Under the pieces are notes generated by a model that saw nothing but the letters and a program-made list of their open reading frames with translations, ran no database searches and was not told the origin of the DNA. A DNA stretch of 64,000 nt from Pomphorhynchus laevis (lineage: Eukaryota; Acanthocephala; Palaeacanthocephala; Echinorhynchida; Pomphorhynchidae): positions 1 through 64,000 of the forward strand of contig WNNJ02003003.1 in the NCBI GenBank assembly GCA_012934845.2, given 5' to 3'. This document shows, in pieces, positions 35,210 through 46,790 of this stretch (positions are counted from its first letter, which is position 1; each line of letters starts with the position of its first letter). A program made the translations under genes and the position numbers.

Positions 35210-37866
35210 AGGTGCCAGTTGATTAAGTATTAAGCTGGCATCTATTGCTAATTAGCCGCTTTGCAGAGCGGCCTAGGCAACGTATGTTCGACATTAGTCG
35301 ATCGACGGCTAAATAATTGGCCGGCTTGCATCATCCGTATGGATAGTCATTTAATCCTTACGATGGAGGGATATATCCCTCCATCAGAGGGATCTATCTC
35401 AAATCCCTCCGATGACTTTAGGGCGAATTGGGTAATGAATTTAGAGACGATAGAAAGTCACATAGGCCTGTTTTCTTTGAGTAGCAATGTTGGATCATCA
35501 AAGGATATTGGAAACCAAAGATATCCGAAGAAAGAAAATCACTCCGATGGCTCCAACGGCGGATTGAACAATGGATGAAAAGACGGAATAGAGTCACGGA
35601 GGCCTGTTTTCTTACAGTAGCGATGCTGGATCATCTAACTAATATTACGAACAGGAGATAGTTGAAAACAAACAAAATCAAGACAATGAAACTGGCAAGC
35701 AACAAATTTTTAAAAAATAAATTTTGAGCGATGAACAATGGTCAACTCATCACTGACCGAAATAGTTTTCATTGCACGGTACTGTGTGACCGGTCAGTTA
35801 TACGAAGGCAGCGAAATAATCATCAACATCCGAAGAGGACTTGCCTTCATGTAGGAACATAGACTGTCATATTGCTGGCTAGTAAGGAAACAAAATTAGT
35901 TGAAGAGGTGGTTTGCTTCGGTCTAGAAATAGTCGAAATGATTTCTCTTCACTATTTTGGAACAGGAGCCTGGAACTGGTGCTAAACTTTTGGATCAATA
36001 TTGGACCTTAAGCAATTCGGGAATTACCAACGGGAAGCGATGGCAGACGGGTGTAGGGATACTTACAAGTCGCCGGTTATCGTTCGTGGTATAGAGGTAT
36101 AACCCAGTGAATAGAAAGGCTGGCGTCTTTGAGACTTAGTCAATGAGGGAAAGGGGATAACTGTTTTGTGTGCGTATGCTCCCGCCATTATCTTGGAATA
36201 CACAGTCTTTGTGGAAGATCTTTAGGTTATCTTGATAGCAATTTTGTGGGAGATTCCCTCATTCTATTGGGTTACTTCAATGTTCATGTTGGTAGCAACA
36301 ATATCACTTGGAAGGGAGTGTTGGGCAGGAACGAATTCTCCGATCTGAATGTGAGTTATGTTGAATTATTGCACCTTTGTTCTCGTAACAATTTGCGCAT
36401 AACCAACACAATGTTTGAACATTAGGAAATCCATAGATTTTCTCAATCAAAGATCAACAATCGATTTTGCAATCGTTTTATCTTATCTCCGACGTCATGT
36501 AAAATAAATCCTATTTTTATGTTCTGGGCACTCTGTGAAGAGAGAGGCTGAGCTGTCAACCCATCACTACCTTGTAGTTAGTAATCTTCGATGGCAGAAT
36601 CGGATACCAGACAAGCCTGATAAACCCAAATGTTGTGTGAGGGCGTGCTGAAAACGTCTAGCAGATGTTTCTGTCAAAGAACGGTTTTCTGGCTACATCC
36701 AGGAGGACTTTCTCGGTTGCCAGAAGAGGTAAGAACATTATTTAAGAAGGGGAGATGTTCCAATCCTCGCTTCTAAAGAAACAGTGAATGGTGTGGCTCG
36801 AAGGCCCTAGGTTCTTGTCGAACTGCTCGGTGGACATATACAGTTAGAGATTACAAGGCAACTTTGTCTGATAAAACAGTGGAATCTGTAACCAAGTATC
36901 GAAGGGCAAGAGAGTTTCAGTTGAGCCGTTACAGAAGCGAAGAAGGCGGCTCGACATAAGTTTGTAGAGCACTTAGAACTTGATTATAGGTCAGCTTCAA
37001 AGATGTTCTTATGAACGATCAAGAACTTCGTATTGGAAAGTAAAAAAACTCAACAAACTGTCTATGACAAGAGAGGGTATCTGCTGACTGACATTGAAGA
37101 AATTCTTATTGTTTGAAAGAGCAGTTTCGGATTGTCCTTTATATGGTGGATATTCCTTCTCTTGTAGAAGTAGAGCCTCTAGAACCAACGGATTAACTTA
37201 TCTCATTTGAAGAGGTCATTGATGTTGTTAAAAACTTCGTAATAACAAGTCTTCTGGAGTAGACGAAATTTGACCTGAAGCTTTAAAAGCTATCGACGTT
37301 GTAGGCATAAAGTTGCTAAAACGGATTTTCAACGTTGCATTGTAGTCGGGCAAGATTCCTAGTGAGATGCAAGCTGAGTTAGTGGTACCGATCTTTAAGA
37401 AAGGTGACCTAAGAGTGTGTTCCAATTACCGGGCATCACTTTTCTTAGCCAAACTGGTAAGTTATTTGCTAGTATTCTAGAGTTAAGGATACGGCCGATA
37501 GTTGAGGGACAGTTGCGAGATGAACAATGCGGTTTTCCTCCAGGTTATGGAGCTACGGATCCGCTTTTTACTCTCTCAACTATCCTCGGACGGTCTTGGG
37601 AGTTTGCTCAACCTGTATGCATGTGCTTTGTAGATTTGGAGAAGGCGTTCAACCAAGTTCCGCGAGAGAAGTTGCGGGAGATACTATGGGAGTATGGAGT
37701 ACCACACTATCTTCACGTAGCTGTTGCTTCTCAGTGTGAACAAAGTATGAGTTGTGTTCGTGTTCTTGGTAGGAAGTCTGAATCATTTATAGTAGGCTTT
37801 GAGCTTCGTCAGGGTTGTCCTTTGTCTCCACTTTTGTTCCTTGTTTACATGAACGTTAAAAAATTG
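35210..37866 (+). mobile_element. RTE-type LINE, 5' part, degraded
   Basis: Recognisable pieces are the endonuclease remnant LILLGYFNVHVGSNNITWKG then GRNEFSDLN and NNLRITNTMFEH (36168-36425), and the RT with DEQCGFPPGYGATD, CFVDLEKAFNQVPREKL and FELRQGCPLSPLLFLVYMN (37417-37878). The wording is typical of RTE/RTE-X LINEs, not CR1. Several frames are lost. The element stops abruptly at about 37866, where a CR1-like 5' end begins. Its C-terminus reappears at 42250. Confidence 0.85.
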
Positions 37867-37867
37867 T

Positions 37868-40800
37868 CTTGGTTATAATAATTCTTACAAAATAAAATAA
37901 CATGCAATATAAAAACAGCTTAAACACACAATCGAAACAACCGAGTTGTCAACGAACGATATTCATCTACGAACAATATTCATCATTGAACGAATTAACA
38001 ATTCCTAAGCAGAATAAGAATACCACTTTTATTAAATCAGCAAACGATATTAGGCCAAAATCTGCAATCAAACAAAATCATGATTTTGTTACTTTTGAAA
38101 TTGATTGCAACTCAGCGGATTGTGAAATATGAACAATTGTGAATGTCCCTGAGTCTTCGAAAAGTAAAATTAAAACGACGCCGTTTTTATGTGGTTTATG
38201 CACGGCTGCTAAATTAATATTACTATTCAACGTCAACTCAAAGGATCGGCCAATAAGTGTAAATATATCGAAAAATGTGATTGGACCTGTATTGGCGCCT
38301 TTAATACAAAACAATCAGTCTAGTGATTTGTCTGCAGAATTGAATGCGCCCGCTTGTGTCTGCTTGGAAACAGTTGTATCTACGCTCTCCCGTTGTGGTA
38401 ATAAATTTGATGTGTAGATGACTATCAATCTCAAACTACTGAAAACGACAAGACGCGATCTTTATTGCTGGATATTATATCTCAATGCGTTTCTTTAGGC
38501 AACCAAACTCCAACTAGAGACAAGGATCGATGCATACTTATAAATACCAAATCTCAAAACGTTGTATCAAACTATACACCTTTCAATTATAATCGTCTTA
38601 GATCTGACCGTTCCTATAATGTGTTATTCAGTGGTATTCCTGAATCAAATGCTGAAAATTCTTAGGCCCGTGTGAATGATGACGGTAAAAATCCTCATCT
38701 CAATTATAATCGTCTTAGATCTGACCCTTCCTATAACGTGTTATTCAGTGGTATTCCTAAATCGAATGCTGAAAATTCTCAGGCCTGTATGAATGATGAC
38801 GGTAAAGCTGTTCATCTCGTACTTCCTCCTTAATATTCCTCCCTTCATCTAAATACATCTCATACTTCTTTCTTAGCTTCACGTACTCCTTACTCTACTT
38901 CCCCCGTATCACTTCTCAATAATTTGCATTCTTCCGTCAAAATCATATCCAGTAATATCTTCGATCAACCGATTCAACATTCCACTTCTGTCACACATGC
39001 TCCAACTTATCTTCAACCTCCATCGAGCACCGCTGTCGTTCACACCACTATCTGCTTCAATGCATTTAGCCTTACCAGCTCTTACCGTTAATCACATCCA
39101 TGTAATCGTATTCATCCGCGCGATCGCTGTGTTATCATATGTAACTTAAAGCTTCCCGAATCTGCTTCTCCACAATCTCGCCTCGATGATTATGTATATG
39201 CGTTCAAATCTATCCTAGCAACCATTCTTCCTGATGATAATCCATCCCTCTTTAATAATATCGCTCCTGTATCTTTGATCCGTTTAAACAAATCTACTAC
39301 CAATCATCTCAGACCTCAACTCCTAAAAATCGTTTTCCGACATAGTTCACATGGCTCTTCGGTACTCTCCCAAAGTTTTAAACTTCTTACCACTTCATCT
39401 ACTTGTCGTATCTTTCCTGACCGCTCTCTTATCATATCGCTCAGCTCAATTTAGCTCGCATTGAGAAACATCGACGTGAAACAAAGGTGAGTCATCTCTA
39501 TCGATCCGTAAAATCAACGGAAATTTTCACGTCCTACGCACGAGGCCAAAAATCCGATGGCGCCCGTCTATCCCCTGTCTTCTTTGCTTGTCGATCTCGC
39601 TCCTGAGCATACTTTTCGTCTTAGTCTTTTCAACACTCGCTCCATTCTTCATAAAGCTGATCTGCTCCTTGATATCTTCGATCAATTATATATCGATATT
39701 CTCTGCATTACCGAATTCTGTCACTCTGACTCTGACGATCTTGCTATTCGTAGTCTATGCCGTTCTGGTTATTCTATAGTTGAATCATATCATCCAATTG
39801 TCTCTCATACATCTACTGCTTCTAACCATGGCGGTATTGTTTCCAGTGCTAGTCGTCACCCAACGTCTCTGCGTAAAATTAATGCTAACATTTATTACAC
39901 TTCGTTCGAATTACTCATATGCAGATTATTAACTCCTTTCTCTATGGAACTTGTGATTATATACCGTCCACGCTAAGCCGCCCCCTCACGTATCTTCTTT
40001 AACGACCATGTAGATCTTCTTTCTCACTGTTCATTGTCTTATACTCCGTCTTTTGTTCTCGGTAACTTTAACATTCGTCTTGATCACCCGATTGACTCGA
40101 ACTCTACTCTATCACTCTAACTAATCTTTTTTTTCTGAAAGAAGGATTAGTTAGAGTGAACCTCCACTCATATTCTTGGCGGTACTCTCGACAGTATTAT
40201 TGTTCCCAACTGCTTAATAACTATACCTCGTTCTCAATTACTGATCTTGGTTTGTCCGATCATTTACTTGTCACTCATACTCTTACTCGTCCATATCCCC
40301 ATTCTTCTTCTCCATCTCAAACATTAGCTACTCTAAGTCGACCTTGGCAACTTCTCGATATCCCTATTTTCTGTTCTGCCTTACTCAATTCTTCACTCTT
40401 TTCGCTTCCATGATCCGATGATCTGAGCATTCTGTTTGATCCTCAACTTACGTCGATCCTCGATAACTTTCTGCGCATTCGACCCCGCCGTTTAGGCGCT
40501 TGCGCCATGATCCCTCGTTCGATTCCGACTGTTGTCTTTCTAAGCGTCGACTCCGTCACTCTATTCGTGTTAATCGTTTTCTTAAACATTCTCCAAACAT
40601 ACCACTCAAAATCCCCGTGCTTCCTATCTTTGTCTTCGCCGTTCCTATTTCATTCTTATGCGTACTAAGTGTACTCTCTTTTGGCGAAATCAACTTGAGT
40701 CCTCTTCCAACTGTAAATCTCACTGGAAAATCTTTAACTCAATTCTTTCAAGATCACCTACCACGTGTAGCATAAATCCTGATGAATTTTCTTCTTATCT

Positions 40801-42245
40801 ACAATCTAAGCTATCTAATTTACTTTCTCTTCAACACATATACCTCTTGTATCCTCTCTTCTCTTTGAATACTTACCTCCCAGAGCTATTCTACCTTCCC
40901 GTTTCGTCTGATGAAGTTTCTTCGGTTGTTCTATCATTAGCTAATAAAACATCGCCTACGGACCTAATTCTCACTTCCTAACCCAATTGTTCAACTTGTC
41001 TATTCGTAGTCGCACATTTCCTTGCTATTGGAGATGCGCCACTGTTCGTCCTCTCCTCAGAAAACAATCTCTCGATTCCTTACTACCATATTCGTACCGT
41101 CCTATCTCACTTCCCAAACCCTCTCCAAACTCCTTGAGCGTCTTTTTTTCAAGCAAGTTAATGTATATCTATTGTCCTCCAACTTGTTTCCTCCCTTCCA
41201 AGATGCTTTTCGCTCTAATCACTCTCCTGAAATTGCATGTCTTAAAGTTTATAACGACTTACTCATATCGCGCGATCAAAAATTATGTAGTGTCATAGTT
41301 TCTCTTGATCTCTCATCTGCCTTTGACATCGTCGATCACTCGATTCTTCTCCATCGTCTTCGTCATGATTATGGCTTCTCTTTACCCACTGTAGTTTGGT
41401 TTTCTTCATATCTACCAAACCATACATTTCGCATGTGTTCTAACTCTTCTCTTTCCCATGCTTCTTCCTTCCCATCCGGTGTTCCACAAGGCTCCGTATT
41501 AGGCCCCTTGCTTTTATCTCTTCTTCTCGGTGATTTTTCTTCTATTTCTCACACATTTGACTTCCATGTTATGCTCTATCCCGATGACATTCTCATCTAT
41601 GATCATACACCTGCATATCGTTATATGATCTTAGTGTTTCTGCTTCCAACTGGCTTGCCTCAATTTTCAATCACCTTTCTTCTCTTCGTCTTACTCTGAA
41701 TCATAATAAATCCAAAATAATGTGAATCTTTCCTCGGCACCTCAGCTTAGAACTTCCCTCCGTATCATTAAATTCTACAATTCTTCCTATCCTTGACAAT
41801 CTCGTTTCTTAGGTTTCCATTTCGACAACCGACTTACACTTAAACCTTTCGTAAGAGATAAAGTACGCTCATCTACCTTGATACTCCGCAACCTTCGTCA
41901 AATTCGTAAATTGATCAATTTCCCTTCTTGCATGACTCTCATATCTTCTCTTGTTGTCTCATTACTTGATTACTGTCTTGGTCTATTTTCCAACTCACAT
42001 AAACTCACTCTTCTTCCACTACAACGCATCGTAAACGCAGCCGCCCGAATTATCCCCCGTCTTCGTCGTTTTGATCATACATCTCACCATCTTGCTTCTC
42101 TCGATTTGCCTACCATTTATTCTCGTGTTCAAATTCGTCTTCTCATTGCTTTCCGCCTTGTAACTTTTCCTTCTCCTTCATTTCTCAACCTTCCTTTGAT
42201 CGACAATTCTCGTCCTGATTACTGTTCTTTGCGTTCCCGTAATTC
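37868..42245 (+). mobile_element. CR1-like LINE with ORF1 and ORF2, degraded, inserted in the RTE
   Basis: It starts with the same 5' words as the 29986 element. The ORF1 remnant has FEIDCNSADCEI, then PFLCGLCTAAKL (38.1 kb), the RSYNVLFSGIP motif twice (38.6 and 38.7 kb, a local duplication) and a C-terminal domain near 39.1-39.4 kb. ORF2 begins 39557 (LSLFNTRSILHKADLLLDIF, TEFCHSDSDD) and runs through an RT (SLDLSSAFDIVDHSILLHRL; YPDDILIY where YADD is expected) to CSLRSRNSL at 42250. The last ~60 codons and the stem-loop tail are missing, which is odd for a LINE. The copy has several frameshifts and stops. Confidence 0.88.
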
Positions 42246-42720
42246 CCTATAGTAAAGATGTTTAGCTAACGCAGCAATGCGTTCTTTGTACAGGTCTGTC
42301 TTGGTGCGGCGAGAGTTAAGTCTTCATACAAAGCTTTCAGTTTACCACGCAATATTCGTTCCAATCTTAGCCTATGGTCATGCGATTTGGGTTATGACCG
42401 TAAGCATAATATCTCGAATACAGACGACCGAAATGAGGTTCGTTTGCGGTGTGGTCGGCCTTAGCCTTAGGGATAAGGTTAGGAATTCAGTCATCTATTC
42501 GGTCAAGTAATTATGCTTCTACACATCGAAAAAAGTCAGGTAAGGTGTTAGGAAACGTTCTGAGGATGTATAACGATCGCCTTACTCGGAAGGGTTTTCA
42601 GACCGGATTCTCGGGAAATAGACCTCGAGGTAGACCTTGATACAGGTGGAGAGATCAAATCTCTAAACTGTCCGAACTCCTTGGAATTGCTTTAATATTA
42701 TATTTTACTAAATAAAATGT
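42246..42720 (+). mobile_element. RTE-type LINE, C-terminal part
   Basis: Frames read NAAMRSLYRSVLVRRELSLH, LSVYHAIFVPILAYGHAIWV, RIQTTEMRFVCGVVGLSLRD and later GNRPRGRP..YRWRDQISKL, the standard C-terminus of RTE/RTE-X elements. About 130 residues that should lie between VYMN (37866) and this block are absent, so the CR1-like insertion or a later deletion removed them. The right-hand direct repeat follows at 42732. Confidence 0.85.
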
Positions 42721-42731
42721 CGGGATTTTGC

Positions 42732-42815
42732 GAGAATCATCATAAAATACATTTTCTTATTTCAAATGTTGACGAAATCTGCCATTTTACTTAATTTAGT
42801 AAAGTAGATCTTAAG
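42732..42815 (+). repeat. right copy of the direct repeat flanking the RTE-type LINE
   Basis: Partner of 35117-35202, in the same orientation. Confidence 0.85.
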
Positions 42816-42819
42816 TTAA

Positions 42820-43430
42820 TAATACTGCTTGTAATATATCTGGAATCGTCGATTCTTTTTCGAAATTAAAAATTTGACGAAATAATGGATGAAAATAATT
42901 TATTTTATAAATAGAATTGAATATTAAATAACAATGAATATATATAATTAAAGTAAATTTAATTATATAATTATATAATTATAATATAATATAATTATAA
43001 TATAATATAATTAATATAATATAATATAATTTAATTATAATATAATTATAATTAAATTAATTTAATATACATTAAATTATAATGTCAATTTTCTGAAGAT
43101 GCTTGTAATTACTAGCAAAATATCAAAATAATTGTTGTCGTTTAACTATAACTGATAGTTCCTAAAAATTATAAATTTAAATACAGATCAGGATGGATAT
43201 ATTTCTAACAATATTTTGTTATAAATGCTAAATTGGATCCGGAAAATTTCTATATTTTGACGATGACAATCGAACTGACTTAAAATCATAACGAACTAGA
43301 CTTCATTATTCTTCAATCATTCATCAAGACGTTTATACGTTATCATATACTAATAGATTACAAACTATGAACGTTATTTTCACATTGATGTAGTGTTCGT
43401 CATATGTCTCTATTGTATAACATATGGAAC
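42820..43430. other. AT-rich spacer with simple repeats
   Basis: Bases 42955-43085 consist of ATAATATAATTATAATATAAT-like runs. The rest is unremarkable. Confidence 0.55.
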
Positions 43431-43550
43431 TACACATCACGATGTCGCACGGCCTTCCCACGAAAGAGTTTTGTTACCGTGCAGTCGACCTATGGAACAA
43501 GGTCAAGTCTAACAAGCTCGCTGCCTGCGAGCTAGTTACGATATGAAATA
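43430..43550 (+). mobile_element. possible LINE C-terminal scrap
   Basis: One frame reads SHGLPTKEFCYRAVDLWNKV and ends soon after. It is reminiscent of the C-terminal (F)xxRxxxxWNxLP motif of CR1-type ORF2. Confidence 0.4.
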
Positions 43551-43849
43551 AATGCATGTTGAAGTAAGCAGTGTGCATCATTTCTAAGGATGACGAACTC
43601 AGATTATGTTATTTATTGTGTAATATCAAATCATATCCATTATGAAAATTTAATTTAAAAATTCAAAATTATTTTTATCTACCTTTTCATTGGAGTAGAT
43701 CTCTATCTCTCGGCATTGAAACATACACTCCGAATTAAAAACAAGTTCTTATGAAGTGTTCCATTCACATTACTTATAGAATTAGGTCAGGATAAATATA
43801 GCAATATTCATTTTGACGTAAATCGTTATAGATAAAGATATCGAGAATA

Positions 43850-44320
43850 TCAATTATTATTATTAAATACAACAGCAGCAAAAGAGCGTAATGCTCGTAC
43901 AGGCTGGGTACAGGGTAAAAAAGCAAATATCAATGAAAATTTGATTGTTCTAAGGTAGTACATTCTTAAGACTTCTCTTGAAGGACAAAATACTAGGGCC
44001 GAAACCACTTGACTTGGTAGCTTATTCCAGATTTTCCACGTTCGGTTGACAATTGTGTTAGATCTTCTTCGTGGACGAATGTGTAACGTGAGGTGATCTC
44101 CCCTCAATCTTTTTGAATTTCCAAGTTCGAACAGTTTACGACAAACATGTTCCCTCTGCCCTTTTTGAACATTAAGCGTTGTCCACACAAACATTAAATC
44201 AGATGACTTTAAAGATTTCTTCACTGTGGTCACACCAAGTGCGTGGAGTCGAAAAATGAATGAGAGCTTGCGTTGTCTGGGTACAAGATGTGTGGCCTTG
44301 CGTAATATGAATTCGTACAC
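43850..44320 (-). mobile_element. LINE ORF2 C-terminal fragment
   Basis: The minus-strand frame includes FIFRLHALGVTT, LRGDHLTLHIRPRRRSNTI and NRTWKIWNKLPSQVVSA. It matches in layout the end of the 31356-34340 ORF2 (SRRRGHSLTLFKF...SHRALNVWNSLPEDVVNA). Only the C-terminal ~155 residues remain. Confidence 0.7.
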
Positions 44321-44324
44321 TTAA

Positions 44325-45046
44325 TGCGTGATTTACATAGGCTATCCGAAGATATTTTTAATTGTGAATCGAATCACTGTAAATAGCATCATACTTGTTT
44401 CTGCGACCATAATCAGCAGCCGACATCTATTGTATTTGACAATTATTTTTTTCTATAGGATTTCGCTTAAATATAGGAAATTAAATATCGAAAAAAATCT
44501 TCAATGAAAAGAATTTTACTTAAGAATTATGCTGGAAGAATTGCATTTTTGCGTGTAAATTTAAAGGATATTTAGTTTTGCATAACTAAAAATAAATTTT
44601 ATTCGTGCATCCTTAAATTTAAGAATATAAACTCAGTCAAAGTTCTCATAAACGTAAACGATTAATAATTTTATGTTTTTTGCTATTAACAATTATACTG
44701 AAATGCACAACAATTCGAGTGCTTTTAAATTTACTGTTTATAGATATTTGCTTCCACTAAAACGAAACAAATTTACATTTTAAGACTAATAATAATCACT
44801 CAAAAATATATCAACGTTATTTACTAAATATCTTTTCAGAAAGAAATATACATTATATTCTTATTATATAAAAATATATAATTATAAAAATAATATATAA
44901 AATAATATATTTTATTATTTATCATATATTATATAGAATATGGATATATAAAAAGTTCTATTCAAATGAGTAAGATTATTTGATTATCGCTGCTGTTTAA
45001 AAAAATAGTTTTATAAATATTTAAAACAGAAGAATTTTTGTTATAG
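44325..45046. other. AT-rich, probably intron of the next gene
   Basis: No exon was recognised. The stretch ends with the acceptor TTGTTATAG at 45046. Confidence 0.4.
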
Positions 45047-45235
45047 TTTACGGGAGGATACACACATCAGTTCGTAGACGATGAAATGAAAGAAGTAAGT
45101 CCGCTTTCAACTGACTGTGTTGAATGGGTGCAACTTGATCCAACCAGTCCTAGTCCACAAATCATCCTTACAGCTTTGTGTTTCGGCGATGTTCGCTGCA
45201 TTTGGGTCCACGAACTTGCTAAAGATAATTTATCC
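45047..45235 (+). CDS. unidentified multi-exon protein, exon a (gene spans 45047-58943)
   Basis: This is the first visible exon of a host gene whose seven exons all join in phase (45047-45235, 46924-47193, 50032-50188, 51819-51964, 52017-52050, 56125-56248, 58802-58943), giving about 350 residues to a TGA at 58941-58943. This exon (63 codons, phase 0 at both ends) reads FTGGYTHQFVDDEMKEV, then CVEWVQLDP, then LTALCFGDVRCIWVHELAKD. The acceptor is TTATAG and the donor GTAAGA. The W-D-like cadence hints at a propeller but I do not recognise the family. Earlier exons must exist, since no start is present. Confidence 0.65.
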
Positions 45236-45266
45236 GTAAGAGCTATATTAATTACTGTCAAATTAA

Positions 45267-45478
45267 ATCAGCTAACTGAGTCTACGTATTGTTATATAAT
45301 TATAAAATAAACAAAACATAATAATGCTAAATCAAAATTTAATAATTAAATAACAAAATTAATAATTGTTTTTAGATTTTCTATAATTTAAATCAAGTTA
45401 AAAAATAAAAATAAAAATAAAAAATAAAAAATAAAATTTAAAATAAACGTCATTTTTATGAATTGACTAATAAATAAC
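45267..45478. repeat. diverged copy of the 205-bp unit beside the Penelope-like element
   Basis: It starts ATCAGCTAACTGAGTCTACG and ends ATGAATTGACTAATAAATAA, the same borders as the tandem units at 49.27-49.99 kb. It adjoins the structured end of the Penelope-like element, so the unit is probably part of that element's 3' UTR. Confidence 0.7.
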
Positions 45479-45502
45479 AGACGTTGTATCAGAATAAGAA
45501 TT

Positions 45503-45605
45503 AGAGGTCATCAGGAGGAACTGCTATGCTATCAGGTTTCGGCCCCTAACTCCTCTACCCAACATAGCAGCGGGGCCAAATACATGCTAATGATGTATTT
45601 CCTCT
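45503..45605. other. pseudoknot-like structured block at the Penelope 3' end
   Basis: The perfect complementary segments interlock. CTGCTATG (45521-45528) pairs with CATAGCAG (45563-45570), while GGCCCC (45541-45546) pairs with GGGGCC (45572-45577), an H-type pseudoknot. A hairpin AAATACAT/ATGTATTT (45578-45600) follows, and AGAGG (45503-45507) with CCTCT (45601-45605) closes the whole. The outer stem and the 8-bp stem survive in the copy at 63786-63890. Confidence 0.7.
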
Positions 45606-45644
45606 GAAATAACTATCTAGTATCTTATTCTAATGCAAAGTATA

Positions 45645-46790
45645 TTATTTATTATCCATCCATAAAAATTTGCCACTTAAGAGTTTAAATTTATTCTTTA
45701 TATTATTGTGTTGATTTATATATTTTACTATTTTCTGCTTGATGTTATTTTTATAGTAACCTAGTTTAAAATATGTATCTATTAAATTATTTAAATGATT
45801 TTGAAGAAAGCCAATATCATTACATATTGTTGCAATTCTTAAAATTTCATTATTTAATGTATTATATTTTATATTATATGGTATGCATGAATGCTCATGC
45901 AAAAATATGTTTCTTGTAAATTTAAATATGTCATCTTTACGATATAAATTAATAGTAGTTTTAGTTAATGTTAATTTAATGTTCATATCTAGATATACAC
46001 CTTCTTTATCATTAATATTGGTTTTGTTAAGAATAAGGCTTTCTGGATAAATGTGCTCACTAATTGAATAAAAATTATTAGAATTAAATACACATATATC
46101 ATCAATGTATCGAAACATATATTTCATATATTTATATTGTTTAGATTTAGTTTTTACACAGTTATGAACAAATTCATATTCTATAAAGCTTAAAAACAAA
46201 TCAGCTATAATTGGGCTACTATTACCACCCATTGGAACACCTTTTACTTGTCTAAATATAGATGTCCCTACTTTTAAATAATTTTGATTTATCAAAATAT
46301 TTAAGGATTCTATTAATTCAATTTTATCCATATATTTATATTTATTTGATGGTTTAATTTTTGTTAGATAGGCGTTATAATTATTATAACATATATATGT
46401 ATATCTTTTTCCGAATATAAGGTTAATTAATTTTACTAACGCTTCTTTAATATCTACTAAATCTAGATTTGTATAAAGCGTACTAAAATCGTACGTATTT
46501 ATATTTTGAAAATTTATTCCTTTTGTCTGTTCTAAAAATTCTTTTGTAGAATTAATACTGAAATAGTGTTTTATACCAGTATTAATTTCGATTACCTTGT
46601 AATATTTTTTAAAATGTGCTTTAATTACTTTAAGTATTTTATTCATATAGACAGAAAGTGGTTTTAATGTACATTTAAACGCACTACATATGAACCTAGG
46701 TTTTATTGGATTTTTATGTAATTTTGGATTCCAATATAATATAGGTATAGTTTTATTATCTAATTCAACCTTTATACCCTTTTTATCCAT
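45645..46790 (-). CDS. Penelope-like reverse transcriptase (381 aa)
   Basis: The motifs are YWNPKLHKNPIKPRFI (about 19-34; the PKIHK motif of Penelope RTs), KPLSVYMNKI, motif A YDFSTLYTNLD with D101, FRQVKGVPMGGNSSPIIADL (motif B, about 179-198) and RYIDDICVF with D230-D231, followed by a thumb-like Lys/Asn-rich end closing with FLWMDNK. The telomerase-related Penelope RTs share exactly this set (FSxLYTN, GxPMGxxxSPxxADL, R-Y-x-D-D). The frame is open and very A/T-rich, like the host DNA around it. It could be functional RT but lacks an endonuclease. Confidence 0.9.
   Translation of the reverse strand: MDKKGIKVELDNKTIPILYWNPKLHKNPIKPRFICSAFKCTLKPLSVYMNKILKVIKAHFKKYYKVIEINTGIKHYFSINSTKEFLEQTKGINFQNINTYDFSTLYTNLDLVDIKEALVKLINLIFGKRYTYICYNNYNAYLTKIKPSNKYKYMDKIELIESLNILINQNYLKVGTSIFRQVKGVPMGGNSSPIIADLFLSFIEYEFVHNCVKTKSKQYKYMKYMFRYIDDICVFNSNNFYSISEHIYPESLILNKTNINDKEGVYLDMNIKLTLTKTTINLYRKDDIFKFTRNIFLHEHSCIPYNIKYNTLNNEILRIATICNDIGFLQNHLNNLIDTYFKLGYYKNNIKQKIVKYINQHNNIKNKFKLLSGKFLWMDNK

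Noticed and set aside
45490-45610. Hammerhead ribozyme at the Penelope end (CTGATGA and GAAA occur on the minus strand)
   Set aside because: The two core boxes are in the wrong order and spacing for type I or III, and a type II fold lacks a matching stem II next to GAAA. I keep only the pseudoknot description.
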